Origin: Rhinopomastus cyanomelas
Lineage: Eukaryota; Chordata; Aves; Bucerotiformes; Rhinopomastidae
Direction: 5' to 3'
Assembly: GCA_013400115.1 (NCBI GenBank)
Contig: VXBP01001155.1
Coordinates: 1 to 64,000 of the forward strand
DNA: 64,000 nucleotides
The notes under the pieces were generated by a model. The model was given only the letters and a program-made list of their open reading frames with translations. It had not been told where the DNA came from and ran no database searches. Below, piece by piece: positions 47,001 to 58,779 of the stretch (position 1 is the stretch's first letter; the number at the start of each line of letters is the position of its first letter). The position numbers were made by a program, and so were the translations under genes.

Positions 47001-47671
47001 TAGGACTTTGTGGTGGTGCATTTCTGGATAATTATATATTATCAATAAGAATAAAAATAACACATCTCTTACAGAGCATCAGTTATGTTTGGATTTCAAG
47101 CTGTGCCGGCATGTAAGCTTTAAATCTGAATTATTTAATCTAGAGGACAAAGCAGTTATCTCATGGAAACATATTTTTTACAGTGCTCTACTTCTTATGG
47201 AATTGAAATTATGGGAGTACTTACTTTGCACATGGTACAGCAAATGAAGCTGATTTGTAGCAGAGCAAGTATCAGTGCAGAGAGAATATAAGGTTTATGG
47301 AAAAGATCACATTTACAGGCGTGGTATTAGTGTCCACCATACAGCATAATGGTTGGCAAATCCTAGCCTCTGTTGAGGGGGCAAAGCAAAAGCAGAGATG
47401 AGGAAACTTCTGCAGAACTCGTCCTCCATTAGCATCTCCCAGTTTGCCCCGTGAGAACAGTGTCCTGAAGGCAGAGGAGGTCTCAGTACAGTTACTCATG
47501 TTTTCCAGGAAGCCAGAAAGGTATCACAGGTGAGTACTTTCTTGTCCAGTAACATTTCTTAGGTGAGACATCCTTCTGGAACTTCTGTGAAACTGGAAAT
47601 TTTTGCTTGCCTGCTTTTCTGCTGAAGGAAGTCACTTTAGTGGACTGAAAGCAAAATTTGACAGTTTTAAG
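44018..47671. other. Unique sequence, no gene supported
   Basis: No exon recognised. It contains the overlapping hairpins at 46,075-46,111. TGTCCTGGTTTGAAA near 45,592 resembles the start of some avian LTRs, but nothing after it supports an LTR. Confidence 0.5.
46075..46111. other. Two overlapping, mutually exclusive perfect hairpins
   Basis: Hairpin A: GACTCATCTC (46,077-46,086) pairs with GAGATGAGTC (46,093-46,102), loop of 6. Hairpin B: CAGTGAAGAGA (46,086-46,096) pairs with TCTCTTCACTG (46,101-46,111), loop TGAG. Both are perfect (10 and 11 bp) and share bases, so only one can form at a time. The serial palindromes suggest a template-switch mutation. Confidence 0.85.
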
Positions 47672-49015
47672 ACTATAGATCTGTCAGCCTCACCTCCATC
47701 CCTGGAAAGGTGATGGAACAATTTCTCCTGGAGGCTGTCTCCAGGCACATTAAGGACAATAGAGTCACTAGGGACAGTCAGCATGGTTTCACCAAAGAGA
47801 AGTCATGCTTGACCAACCTGATAGCCTTTTATGAGGGCATAACCAGGTGGCAAGATGAAGGCAAAGTACTGGATGAGGTCTCTTTTGACTTCAGTAAAGC
47901 ACTCAGCACAGTCTCCCACAGCATCTTCGTAGCCAAAGTGAGGCAGTGTGGTAGATGATTGGGTAGTGAGGTGGATCATGAACTAGCTGCAGGAAAGAAA
48001 CCAGAGAGTAGCGGTCAATGGGACAGAGACTAGTTGGAAGCCTGTATCTAGTGGAGTACCCTAAGGGTCAGTACTGGGACTGGTGCTGTTCAATCTACTC
48101 ATCAATGACTTGGATGAGGGATTAGGGTACACTGTCAGCAAGTTTGCTGATGACACAAAGCTGGGAGTAGTGGCCGACACCCCAACAGGCTGTGCTGCCA
48201 TTCAGTGGGACCTGGACAGGCTGGAGAGCTAGGCAAAGAGAAATTTAATGAAATATAACAAGGGTAAGTGTAGAGTCTTGCATCTGGGCAAGAACAAGCC
48301 CAGGTATAGTTTGGGGACTGACCTGTTGGAGATCAGCATAGGAGAAAGTGACATGAGGATGCTGGTGTCCAGCAGGATGACTATGAGACAGCAATGTGCC
48401 CTTGTCGTCAAGAAGGCATTCTGAGGTGGATTAGAAGATCAAGATTTGTATTCTGATTTGTAGCTTTGTGGATTAAAAGTGTTTCTTCTCCCCCTCATCT
48501 CTGCTGTGGTGATTCCACATCTGGAATACTGTGTCCATTTCTGAGTGCCTCAGTTCAAGGACACAGAACTGCTGGAGACAGTCCAGCGCAGAGCCACAAA
48601 GTTGATGAAGGGAGTGGAACATCTGCCTTATGGGGGAAGGCCGAGGGAGCTGGGTCTCTTTAGCCTGGAGAAGAGGAGACTGAGGGGTGACCTCAGTAAT
48701 GTTTATAAATATGGAAAATCAAGCATCAGGAGGAGCCAGGTGCTTCTAAGTATTGTTTCATGATAGGACAATGGGCAATAGTTGTAAGCTGGAACACAGG
48801 AGGTTCCATATAAATATGAGAAGGAACTTCTTCACAGTGAGGGTAACAGAGCACTGGAACAGGCTGATCAGGGAGGTTGTGGGTCTCCTTCTCTTCTTAA
48901 AACCCACCTGGATATGTTCCTTCTGGACATGTGCGACTTAATTTTGGTGATCCTGCTGTGGCAGGAGGATTGGACTAGATCTTTCAAGGGCCCTTCCAAT
49001 TCCTAACATGCTGTG
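47672..49015 (+). mobile_element. Longest CR1 copy: reverse transcriptase to near the 3' end
   Basis: A forward CR1 of about 1.34 kb. It begins in the reverse-transcriptase fingers (ACAGACC-like ATCTGTCAGCCTCACCTCCA), with QHGFTKEKSCLTNLIAFYEG and the 'DFSKALSTVSH' palm block. It continues to SKFADDTKLG (FADD catalytic pair at 48,143-48,154), then the usual C-terminal blocks. It ends GGAGGATTGGACTAGATC with a degenerate tail (CATGCTGTGATTTTG). There are at least two frameshifts: the N-terminal open frame (47,710-47,958) is not in frame with FADD, and the C-terminal part shifts again. Deletions occur near 48,415 and 48,890. It is a dead copy that lacks the endonuclease. Confidence 0.96.
47710..47958 (+). 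pseudogene. CR1 reverse-transcriptase N-terminal remnant
   Basis: 82 codons in the fingers/palm part of CR1 reverse transcriptase (MMEQFLLEAVSRHIKD, then the QHGFTKEKSCLTNL and DFSKAL blocks). It stops by frameshift before the catalytic FADD, which is encoded in another frame at 48,143-48,154. Confidence 0.88.
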
Positions 49016-52000
49016 ATTTTGTTTATTTTCTTTCATATAGTCTGTTCACATATCTTTTTAAAATAATTCTAATTTTGAACCACTCTAGATAATGTAATAA
49101 TTTCAAACTTATGTTGTCCGGCTCGATTAAGTAGGATATCAAAGCTTCTTTCAGTTCCTTTCCTTTATGCTCTATGTAGTTTCTTCTCAACCCCAAATCC
49201 ATGTCAGTATTAAACCCAAGAGGATATCAACCTTGAGGGACTGTGCTCTAATTTGTCTCAGAAAAAAACCTGAGGTCCCTGGTGTGTGTGTTCATCTGCT
49301 GCTTTCACCTGATTCATGCCTCAGAATCATGGCATATTCCAGGCTTACACACTGAAGACTGTTGGAGACTACTGGGAGCACTGGGAGCTGCAACTTGGAC
49401 TGAGGACATTAATTGCACATGCAAAATGGTGACTGAAAAATTATGATGAAATGTGATGAATATGATAATATGATACAATTATGATAAAGGGATGTTAAAA
49501 AGCAGACATAAACGCTGTCCTTCAAGAGTGAAACGAACAGTTCAGTCACAATTCATCAGCTATTCCTAGGAGACTTCTTAAACTGGATGTTTTGACAAAA
49601 TATCAGTGTTATGGTTATTCTCAATGACTAGCAGAGTCCTCGACACATTTTTTTTTGACCATCTGGATGGTCCATTGGAAAAAAAAAGAAGATAATTTTA
49701 TCTCTATTACTTTGACAGACTACTAATTTGGTTTTGATATAATTAATATTGGCTCAGAACCAGTGAAGCTTTATTAAATTTAGGGGGGAAAAATTCTTCT
49801 GGCTTAAGACAGCCAACATCAGTTAAGAATCAGGACTTAGAGTTATACTGGGATTTTCTGTCACTGGTTACAGGAACACAATAAAAAAGAAGTATTCACA
49901 CATGCAGATTCCAATGTATAGTGAAATTCAAACCAGAAGAATTCCTGAGTGTATTCCTCTGCCCTTTAAATTATAATTCAGGGCATCTGAGCAAGCAAAT
50001 ATGTTTTTGTAAAAATGAAATCCCACTAAAAAGAATGAGAAGCAAAACGTGGTCATTCTCACCACATTCATTTAATTATGGAAAGATACTTTTAAGGGGA
50101 GGCTGTCTGCCTGAGGTTTTTCTGTGTTGTGAATGGGAAAGATTCCTCCAAAGATAAATTTCAAGAAATTAAATTTCTGCCTAGAATCACCTTAATAGTT
50201 GCTACTCTCTCCCTTTTGACTATAGAGAAAACCAAATGATACTCGCCTTTTTAAACCATGCGTACTACTCTGTTTCTCTCCTTTGTCTTGGAAGGAATCT
50301 GAGGTAGAACAGCTTTTAAGCTGTTGGATGTCCAGAGTCTGCTGATGTAAGTACTCCCCAAGACTTCCACTAATTTCTCAAGTAATGACTTGCAAATTGG
50401 CAGCTTTCATTTGGCAGTCTGCAGACAGAACTCCTACTAGCCTCCCAAAGGGAAGAATTTGTGAGAATAGAATTCCTCATGGATCTGAGTTTTTTCTGGT
50501 TTTTTGTAAAGGTCTGAACCCAAGGATTTTTGTAGCAAAGTCAGATTCTTAGACTGCTGACTTAAACTTTCAGCTGAAGTTTTGATTGTGGAGAAAAGCA
50601 CATCAACATTAAAACTTGAGAGAAATAAGTTTTCATCTTCATTCTGTTACTGCCATATCATTTTCCCTTAGGAATAATAAATTTGCTAGGTAAAATACCA
50701 TAAAAAATAATTAATAAAACTGATAATTGGTTACAAAATGCTAGGTTAGCTGTTAGGAGAAGCAAGAAACTGTGAGCAAAGATAGTTTAGGGATGAACAT
50801 CCAAAGTAATTGTCCAAGTTCTCAACACACAATATGCCATCAGACTAGGCAGGCAGCCAAGGAAAGAACTGGTACAGATTGGTAAAAAGACCCATATCCT
50901 GCCAACCCCCAAGTGGGGCTACAGGTCACAGCTCATCTGGAAGGAAGGTCATAACTGATTCCAGCTTTCAGAAACAATCAAATTATTATTTGGAGCTGAA
51001 AACTCACAATTGACCAGAAAGAAGTTTTTTGGTTTAGATTCAAATGTACAAATTTCATGAACTTCAGATTGCTAATTACTAATTACTAATAGTGATTGCC
51101 TTAATTACACAGACTGCTAATAAGTTCAGATTATGAAAAGATGAAAGATACTTTCCTGGCCATCTAACACACAAAATGATGCCACATTTCTGTGTTCTTG
51201 AAAAGACCTATAATTTTACTACTACAGCTAGCTACTGCTTACTTCCATGAGATATTTTATACAGATTAAATAGTGTCTGTTGGCAATCGGTGCCTTTGTA
51301 TCAATAGAATAAAGACAAGGAACAGAAAACTGCTAGCTAGCTAGCTGCTGTAAATGTAATTTCAAAGTAAAAAGAAATTTAATGGGGAATGCAATTAAAT
51401 TATGTTTTATTAAACAACATGAATTAATCTATTTTTCTAAGTATGTTCAGACTCACATAGATGAAAGGATAATAGCAGATGACTATTTTCTTAACTGATT
51501 TCACACTAGACTGGGGAAAGAGGTCTGAGAAGGAATCATAAAGAAGGCCTTGTTTTGAAATTAGAATTTTCACTGAGGACAAAATTTTACCTACTCTCTC
51601 TTCACTGAGCAGCTCCCCCTATTTTGCCCTGTGTAGTATGAACTCCTCTAATAAAATGATATCTCCGTATCCGGATGAAATCTACTCTTTCTTTACTCTC
51701 ACAATAGAATTTACGTAATTAATTGCTAGAGAGATGAGATTTTAACAATGGAAATTCTTGGGGTTGAGTTTTTCAAGAAAATTGTAATATTCTTTGTGAT
51801 AGATTTTATGAAAGATCTGCAGCTGGCATAAGAAGTGAGTAAAACCTGCTAGAATGAAGAATGACAATATGAACTTGATAGCTGAGACCTGGATATTACT
51901 TCATCCTAGGAAAAAAGCAAAGCTCATCTTAAAATGATATGAAGAGACACATCTGCATAGATGCTAGAGGTAAATCCTCCTGCCACACCACCTGTATGGT

Positions 52001-53224
52001 ATAAAACATGGACAACGGGCTGAGCTTTCAGTGTCCATCTTACAGCCACCTCAGATGTCAGTACAGGCAGGTTTTGTGTAGCAGGATGGACGTACTTCAA
52101 GACAAACAATTATATGTAGTAAGAATTGAAAGCTTCAGCAGTTTACCTTGTTGCTTTAGAAGGCTGTAATAGCTTTTGTTGATGGTATTTTTTCTCAGGG
52201 ATGATCATGTGGGGGTGGGGAATTGAACAAAAAGACCTCAAAATATCAAAAAAAACCCCAAAAGAACTGGAAACACACAGGAGAAAGTAATAATTATACT
52301 GGTTTTCACAGACAGTAGTAGACAATGCCTAAAACCCTAAAAGTCTCTTACAGTTATTTCTGTATTTCTATTAGTTTTCTATTTCTGAAATCTTTTATTG
52401 CAAAGACTTTGTTTACATAGCTGCATGTGGAATTCCATGGAGATGGAAGCCCCTGAACTGGTTTCAAGGGAATGACACCCGTTGATGAAGTGGAGATATG
52501 AATTAGCTGCAGACAGATATTAATGAGTACATATATGTGTGTATATATGCATGCCTGTAGAAAACCCAGACATTATTTTCTCAGTGCATTCTTCTTAGAC
52601 AGTACAAATCTATTTTTATCCTTTAATATTGTTCTCAGTTAAGTATGTGCACACTAGTTACTTTTGCATTATCACAAGATAGCTCCCTGGCTATTTTGGG
52701 AGCTGGAAGTACTGCTGAGTGAACCCTTTCAAATTCCTCAAGCTGTTTGAGAATGAAAACAAGTGTGCTTTCTGTATTGCAATAATACTGTCATGATGCC
52801 CTACGTTCAACCTAACTTTGGCGTTTCCTGACTTTCAGAGTCAAAATCTTTTGGCATAATTCAACTGGTTTCAGTGGGATTGTGTCAGCACAAAATATGG
52901 TCCTCAGTGCTTCACACTGCAACTTCCACCATGTTTTATAATACACTGTTACAGTTAACTTAGAAATTTTCAAGGCTAGAAAGGGAGGAAAACACATAAA
53001 GAATGCAAAGTTTTCAGAGGAGTTTACCCTGACAGTGTTCCACTGTGACTTAATTGCCATCACTGGAGCCTGTTCCGAAGAGCTCATGACTGGCACACTG
53101 CAATGGATGGCTATAAGCTCTTCAGAAAGCTCAGTCAAGGAAGGACAGATGGTAGAGTGGATCTCCATGTTAGGGAATGTTTTCATTGCATTGAACTTAA
53201 TGAGCCTAATGATAAGGTTGAGTG
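49016..53224. other. Long unique stretch, no gene supported
   Basis: AT-rich, with no repeats recognised except short simple ones (four GCTA/CTAG units at about 51,333-51,346). Open stretches such as 52,812-53,186 (reverse, 124 codons) have no domain and are not called. Confidence 0.5.
51333..51346 (+). repeat. CTAG tetranucleotide repeat
   Basis: GCTAGCTAGCTAGC, a self-complementary simple repeat of three and a half units. Confidence 0.85.
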
Positions 53225-53512
53225 TTTATGGGTAATGATGAGGGGGAAGGCCAAAGCAAATGTGCCATTGTGAGTCTGTTATAGATCAACACCAGGATGA
53301 AAAGGTGGGTGAGGCATTCTACAGACAGCTGGTGGAAGCCAGTCTCTAACCCTTGATCTCATGAGGGACTTCAGTTTACATGACACCTGCTGGAAATACT
53401 GCAGAAACAGTCTAGGAAGTTTCTTGAGTGTGTGGAAGATCACTTCCTGACACAGCTGGTAAGTGAGAGCCTACCGGGGAGGTGCCTTGCAAGATCTGCT
53501 CCTCCTCCTCCT
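53225..53512 (+). mobile_element. CR1 endonuclease-region fragment without a 3' end
   Basis: Forward match to the CR1 ORF2 endonuclease: GTTATAGATCAACACCAGGA (the 'VCYRPPDQ' area), GAGGCATTCTACAGACAGCT ('EAFYRQL'), GAGGGACTTCAGTTTACATG ('-GDFNHP' area), CACCTGCTGGAAATACTGCA ('ICWKDNT'), AGGAAGTTTCTTGAGTG and ACACAGCTGGTAAGTGAGAG. No reverse transcriptase or tail follows. CR1 copies normally lose their 5' end, so an isolated 5' piece means a later deletion or rearrangement removed the rest. Confidence 0.82.
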
Positions 53513-56500
53513 TTTTCACTTTACTTTCCTCTGCTGTTCAGAGAGGGTGCCTGGCACTGAGCTAGGCACAGAAGTCTTCTTGGACTGGAAGTGTGATGAG
53601 TAGAGAGTGTGGTACCTCAATGATCAGCGGAAGGAAGGTTTTATCTGAGTTCCATGGTTTGCTTCCATGGAAAGGTATCTCCCATCATTCATGGCTGTAG
53701 GAATTGGAATTTTGGAAATGGAAAACTGTTATGGAAACAAGAGAACTGAACATCAAAATGCATGAACTTGACAGACATCAGGTTTCCACAAGAAGCAGAA
53801 ACAGCTGGATGTCTCTTCCTTTGAGGTGCTAGATATTGCAGCTTGTCTCACTCATATAAGAATGTGATTAATTTTCATATGCATTTGTGTGGGTTTTTTA
53901 TGAAGGATTAATTAAACGTGTTTTGTAGTTTTTTCCCCAAATCAAGTTAGCTTTCATTTTTTTTTTCCTGCCATTTATAAATGTTTTTTTTTCTGAATGT
54001 ACTTGGGGATTTTGGGGGGTTTATTTTTGTGTTTCTTTCAGCCCATTAACACAGTAATTATATTAATTGGTTAATTTCATCTCAGGTTAAACCCGTGGCA
54101 ACCTCCCATACTACAACATAGTCTCCAAGCTCTTTATCTTTCAGTATACTCTCAAAATTCTTTGCTATTTGTTTTAGAGTTTATTGGAGTTTATCTTTCT
54201 ATATAAAGAAACTCTTCATTCAGTATGGCATGATTCCCTTTAACTATGCCCAATCATTCAGAGAGTAGGGGCTGGAGGCTGTTTCACTGCATTCTCCTTT
54301 TATTTCTCCCACTTTGAGAAATGAGGTCTGAGAGTGCCCATAACACCAGAAACGTACTAATTATGAATCAATTCTAATTTTTAAAATAACATTACATGTA
54401 CCCAAATCTTCTTCTGTGGGGTAAAAAATGAATGATCACACATTCGCTTTAATTTCCTTCTATTTTTTTATTTTCGTGTGGGGGCAACATTGGCATTTTT
54501 GAGGGTCCATGTTACCATGAGGTAAAATAAAAGTTAAAATCTCAGTTTTAAGCTAGCTTGAGGTCTTCTTGCCTTACTCACTTAGTTAAAAAATGTAAGA
54601 TATTCTTTTTATTTTTATTTTTACTTCCAACTAAGTCTTATTTGGAGAAGTCCTAAAATAAAATCTCTGAATTCTTACAGCTTTCTGGAGGCAACACGTT
54701 TTCTAAGATGAAGTGTTCTATTAGATCAGAAGATTTCTCCACACCTTTTGATTAAAATGACCTTCATCACTTAGGGTGCTATAGCGTACACTGAGATGAA
54801 GAGCAGGTAGGCTGATTGCTGTAACTACGTGGTCCACAAATAAAATTGAACAATTTGCTGTAATTTAGAAAGATTAATGTGATGCATCAAATCATATATT
54901 TTATTTGGAGACTAGATTGCATGTCTCTAATCAGAGCTCAAAATCTGAATGAGAGGAAATTATATAATAATTATTTTCCCATAAGAGAACAAAGAGGTTG
55001 TAAAAGCACCTAATACATCTCTCTGAAGATTTTTGAGAAACTCCGAATATAGCTGCAGAGTAGCAAGGGAAAGTTACTGCTACCATTTGACAGTCTTGTT
55101 AAAATAAAAGCTGGTTTACAATTCACTGAATGCTTTTTTCTCATAAAAATAAAAGAGTCCAAATCTTTCCACACACAAATGTTCTGGGTCCAATTTGCCT
55201 CAGTATAGTTCTTTTAGTTTCAATAATATTGCACCATAGATTAATGGTGTCCTTGTTCTTTTCAGTTTCTACATCTATCCTTTTATCAACCTGAATTTCA
55301 AGCTTTTAATTAAACAAATTGTTACTGCTCTCAAGAGGTTTTATTTGGAGCCTAATGGGTCTCTATACATGTCAAGTATGAAAGACATAATGCTTAATAC
55401 TATGTGCCACCTTCCTTTATCTTTCCATGTGTAGCTGTCCTTAAGCTACTCTACTAGATCTTTGTGTCAATGACAGACAAGCTTTTGCAAACTAATTCAC
55501 CTAGGCCTTTGTGCTCTTAACAAAGCAAATATAAAAAGAGAGAAATGTGCACTACTGGAGCTTTATACTTTATCTTCCCAGGGCTTCAGAAGTGCTCTGA
55601 ATTCTTTAACAGAGGGTGGAAGTGGATCTTTACCTCTGGCTCTGACTGCAGTTGTTACACTGGACAACTCGCTTCTCTAGTTCACTTTCACTTTTGAATT
55701 TTTTCTGTCTTTGTCTGTTTAGAACATGATTATTTCCATCTTGATTATTTCTTTACTTGCCATATACAAAATGTTTGTGCACAAAACTAGTGGAAGACCA
55801 AGAGCACATAAAATACTGGCATCTGCGTTGGAGACCAGCAACAACTCATTCAGAGGAGTGATTTATTCAGCAGTCCTCAACTGTTTTATGTGTTGGGTCA
55901 GCCTGCAGTGTTGAGGTCTGAGCCTACCTTCGAGTCTTTCATCTATTCTAGAAAATATAATTATAAATCACAAATAAAATACAGTAAGAATTATAAGAAA
56001 TGTGTTTGGCAGATGCCATCCAGGTCTTCTGTCTCTTTCACTTCTTTCTTCCTACATTGCGATAAACTGTTGAACACTGGCAAGTGTCAGATGCTGGTGT
56101 TTGTGTTTGGAGCAGTCCAGAAGGAGTTATTTGAGGAAAGTTTTTTTCCTTTAATCTTCAGATAGATTGTGGGTCAGGGACAGTGGGCGCTTTTCCATTT
56201 GCAGAAGATTCCTGCAGAATGTAATATGTCCATTAATTCTCTGAATTGGTATCTGAAATTCAAAGGAGAAAGTGTATAGATATATATGTATATATACATA
56301 TATATGACCAGATGAAGATGTAGGTGTGTCACATTCTGAGAAAAAACAGGGAGAGGCCTCCAAAAGTTAATTTTGAGATGAAATATTACCTTCTGACCAC
56401 TTTCACAAATTTAATACTATTTGACAATCCTATGAACAGAAAAAAAATAGTCTTTAAGGTTAATGTGACATTCGCCACATCCCTGTAGTGGTGGCAGTAG

Positions 56501-58526
56501 TTCAAAACCAGTATCTCTTACTTTAAGCAAATCAGTTCTGACTGACTTCAGCTTAAACTGGGAAAGTACTAAAAGCTAAGCAGAAAAGATATCATCATTA
56601 CAGAGACAAGCACTAAGAAAAAACTTTTCATGGTGAAAACAGGGAGACAAAAAGATGGACAGAAAATAGATGCATTGCTTCTTTCTAGTTGTCACTTCCT
56701 TCTGAGACATTTTTAATGAGGGGTAAAAATGTTTATATGGGAGTTATTTACAAACACCATTTTTTTCAATATGTTATTTTGAGAGGAACTGCAGACATAC
56801 AGAGCCTTGTTTGTATTTCTTTGTGATTTCATACTTCTAAGGAGCAAATGTTCAGAAAGACCTGGTTGTATGTCTAGGGAGAGGGAAAAGTTCTGGCAAA
56901 GCACGTCTGATGTAATAGCCGTAGTGTGACTGAACCTCATGAAGATGGACTCAAGCTGGATATAGCTTTGAGTACCTGAATTCCTCCATTGGTGTCATGA
57001 TTGCGGTGCTGAGCTTAAGAAGTTCCTATCTTCTGGACAAGGCTGTCCTTGTACACATAACAGCTACTTTGTTAGTCTTCACAAGCTGATCTATGCTTCT
57101 GACTTCAGAAAATTTTCTTCTTGGTGACATAACAATATATTAGAAAGAAAAGAAAGTCATGTAGAGTTAAATTCCCTTTCAATTGCATTGCACAAACCAC
57201 TGCAAAATTTTCATTTGATAACACATCAAAATATCTATTGGATGTAGGTTTTCAGCCAGGCTCAGAATCAGCTGTCTTTGCTCTCATGAGATAAAGCAAT
57301 GTGGTACGGATATGATATGACAGATCACATAGGAATAAAATAGCTGAATCTAGGATAAACTCTACAACCCTTCAATCATTTATGCTGTTGACAATGGTCG
57401 GAGGGTGGCATCATGAGAATGAGAGATATTTGCCTCATTGCCTGGGAGTCTCCACATCATTCACGAGCAAGTAGGTCTTGAATGAAACGTGAAAACCGAA
57501 ATTGTTGGAAGTTACAAGCTGGACCAAAAGATTATGTATAAGCAATAGTTTTCAGACCCAGCCATTCATATAACACTAACATGACAGAGCAACACGTATA
57601 TTGAGAACAGAAGACTGAAAGAAGAACCAAGTAAATTTTTAAATTCTTTTTCCACGGAGAGTCTAAATTCCACATTTTCTTATGTGTAATAAACTTGTAC
57701 TGGTTATAAATAGCCTATTTGGAGTATGATGCTAGGTGAATATCAAAATCGTCCCACTTCCTTAAGGAGAAAACTGAAGTAAATTCTAAATACTGAAATG
57801 TTGAGAAGGCTTGAACGACATGTAAGATCTGATCCATCTTCCTCCAAAGTGAATGGGCTGAAAGTCTCCTGCTATTAACCACTGCTAAGAAAGACCTAAG
57901 ACCTCTTAATCTCCAGTCTGAAAAGCAGTCAGTGTCTAAAGAATCAAGAGGGCACTAATGAAAAAGACAAACCCAAACCAAATCAGACATTGCATACCTT
58001 GTCCCCTCCCAGCTTTACAGCTTTCACAATGCAGGCTATTAAGCTGTCAAATATAACTGCTTCATCCCTCATTACTTCTGTGCTAGAATTGGTCATAAAC
58101 TCCCCAAAGTTTTTCAAAGTAAAGAGTTTTTTTGTGCTTTCATATTGTGAACCCTAAAATGCCATAGAATATCTATTTTAGAAATTTCTGTACTTCAGAA
58201 TTTCTGCTTTAGCTTTTTGTAAAACAAACTGAAATTGACCCTACCCTTTATTTTCCCTAGTTACACCTTCTTGTTAGCATCCTAGTACTGGAGGGCAGTT
58301 ACACATCTGATTTTTGCTCAGTCTTCCAGAAACTGTCAAATACTGAAATAGTGAAAACTCAGGAGCAAGAGGTAGATTTTCGCCCACCAGGTACCAGGTA
58401 GGATGTAGGAGGTGTGACCTTCAGTGTTGGGCACAATTTAGTCAAAGTAAGCTGTCAAGTGTGGAATACTTGACAGTGAGGCTTAAATCACAATGGAGAT
58501 TCATCTGAGAAAGACCATCCATGAAA
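53513..58526. other. Long unique stretch, no gene supported
   Basis: AT-rich. It contains T-rich runs at about 53,955-54,030 and the TA palindrome at 56,280-56,305. No exon or transposon recognised. Confidence 0.5.
56280..56305. repeat. 26-bp perfect palindrome in a TA/GTAT tract
   Basis: The tract (starting ATATATATGTATATA and ending TACATATATAT) equals its own reverse complement over 26 bases. It is a microsatellite with cruciform-forming potential. Confidence 0.85.
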
Positions 58527-58726
58527 ATTCATAGAATCATAGTGTCATTTAGGTGGTAAAATAACTTTAATATAATTGAGTCCAACCACTAAGCTAACTC
58601 TGCCAAGTCCGCCACTAAACCATGTCCCTAGCTCCATGTTTACACAACCTTTAAACGCATACAGGGATCACAATTTAACTACCTCCCTGGACAACCTGTT
58701 CCAAGGCCTGATGGCCCTTTCAATAA
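58527..58726 (-). mobile_element. CR1 3' fragment, divergent subfamily
   Basis: A reverse CR1 of the subfamily with ATTCATAGAATCATAGTGTC, ATTGAGTCCAACCACTAAGC, CCACTAAACCATGTCCCTAG and CTCCCTGGACAACCTGTTCC. It is truncated at about 58,726, immediately before a second reverse CR1 end. Confidence 0.9.
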
Positions 58727-58730
58727 ATAA

Positions 58731-58779
58731 TCATAGAATCATAGAGTCATTAGGGATTGGAAGGGACCTGGAAAGATCA
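58731..58779 (-). mobile_element. CR1 3'-end scrap, main subfamily
   Basis: AATCATAGAATCATAGAGTC, ATTAGGGATTGGAAGGGACC, GGAAAGATCA: the terminal 49 bp of the main CR1 subfamily. It sits four bases beyond the broken end of the copy at 58,527-58,726, so it may have inserted at that element's 5' edge. Confidence 0.92.
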
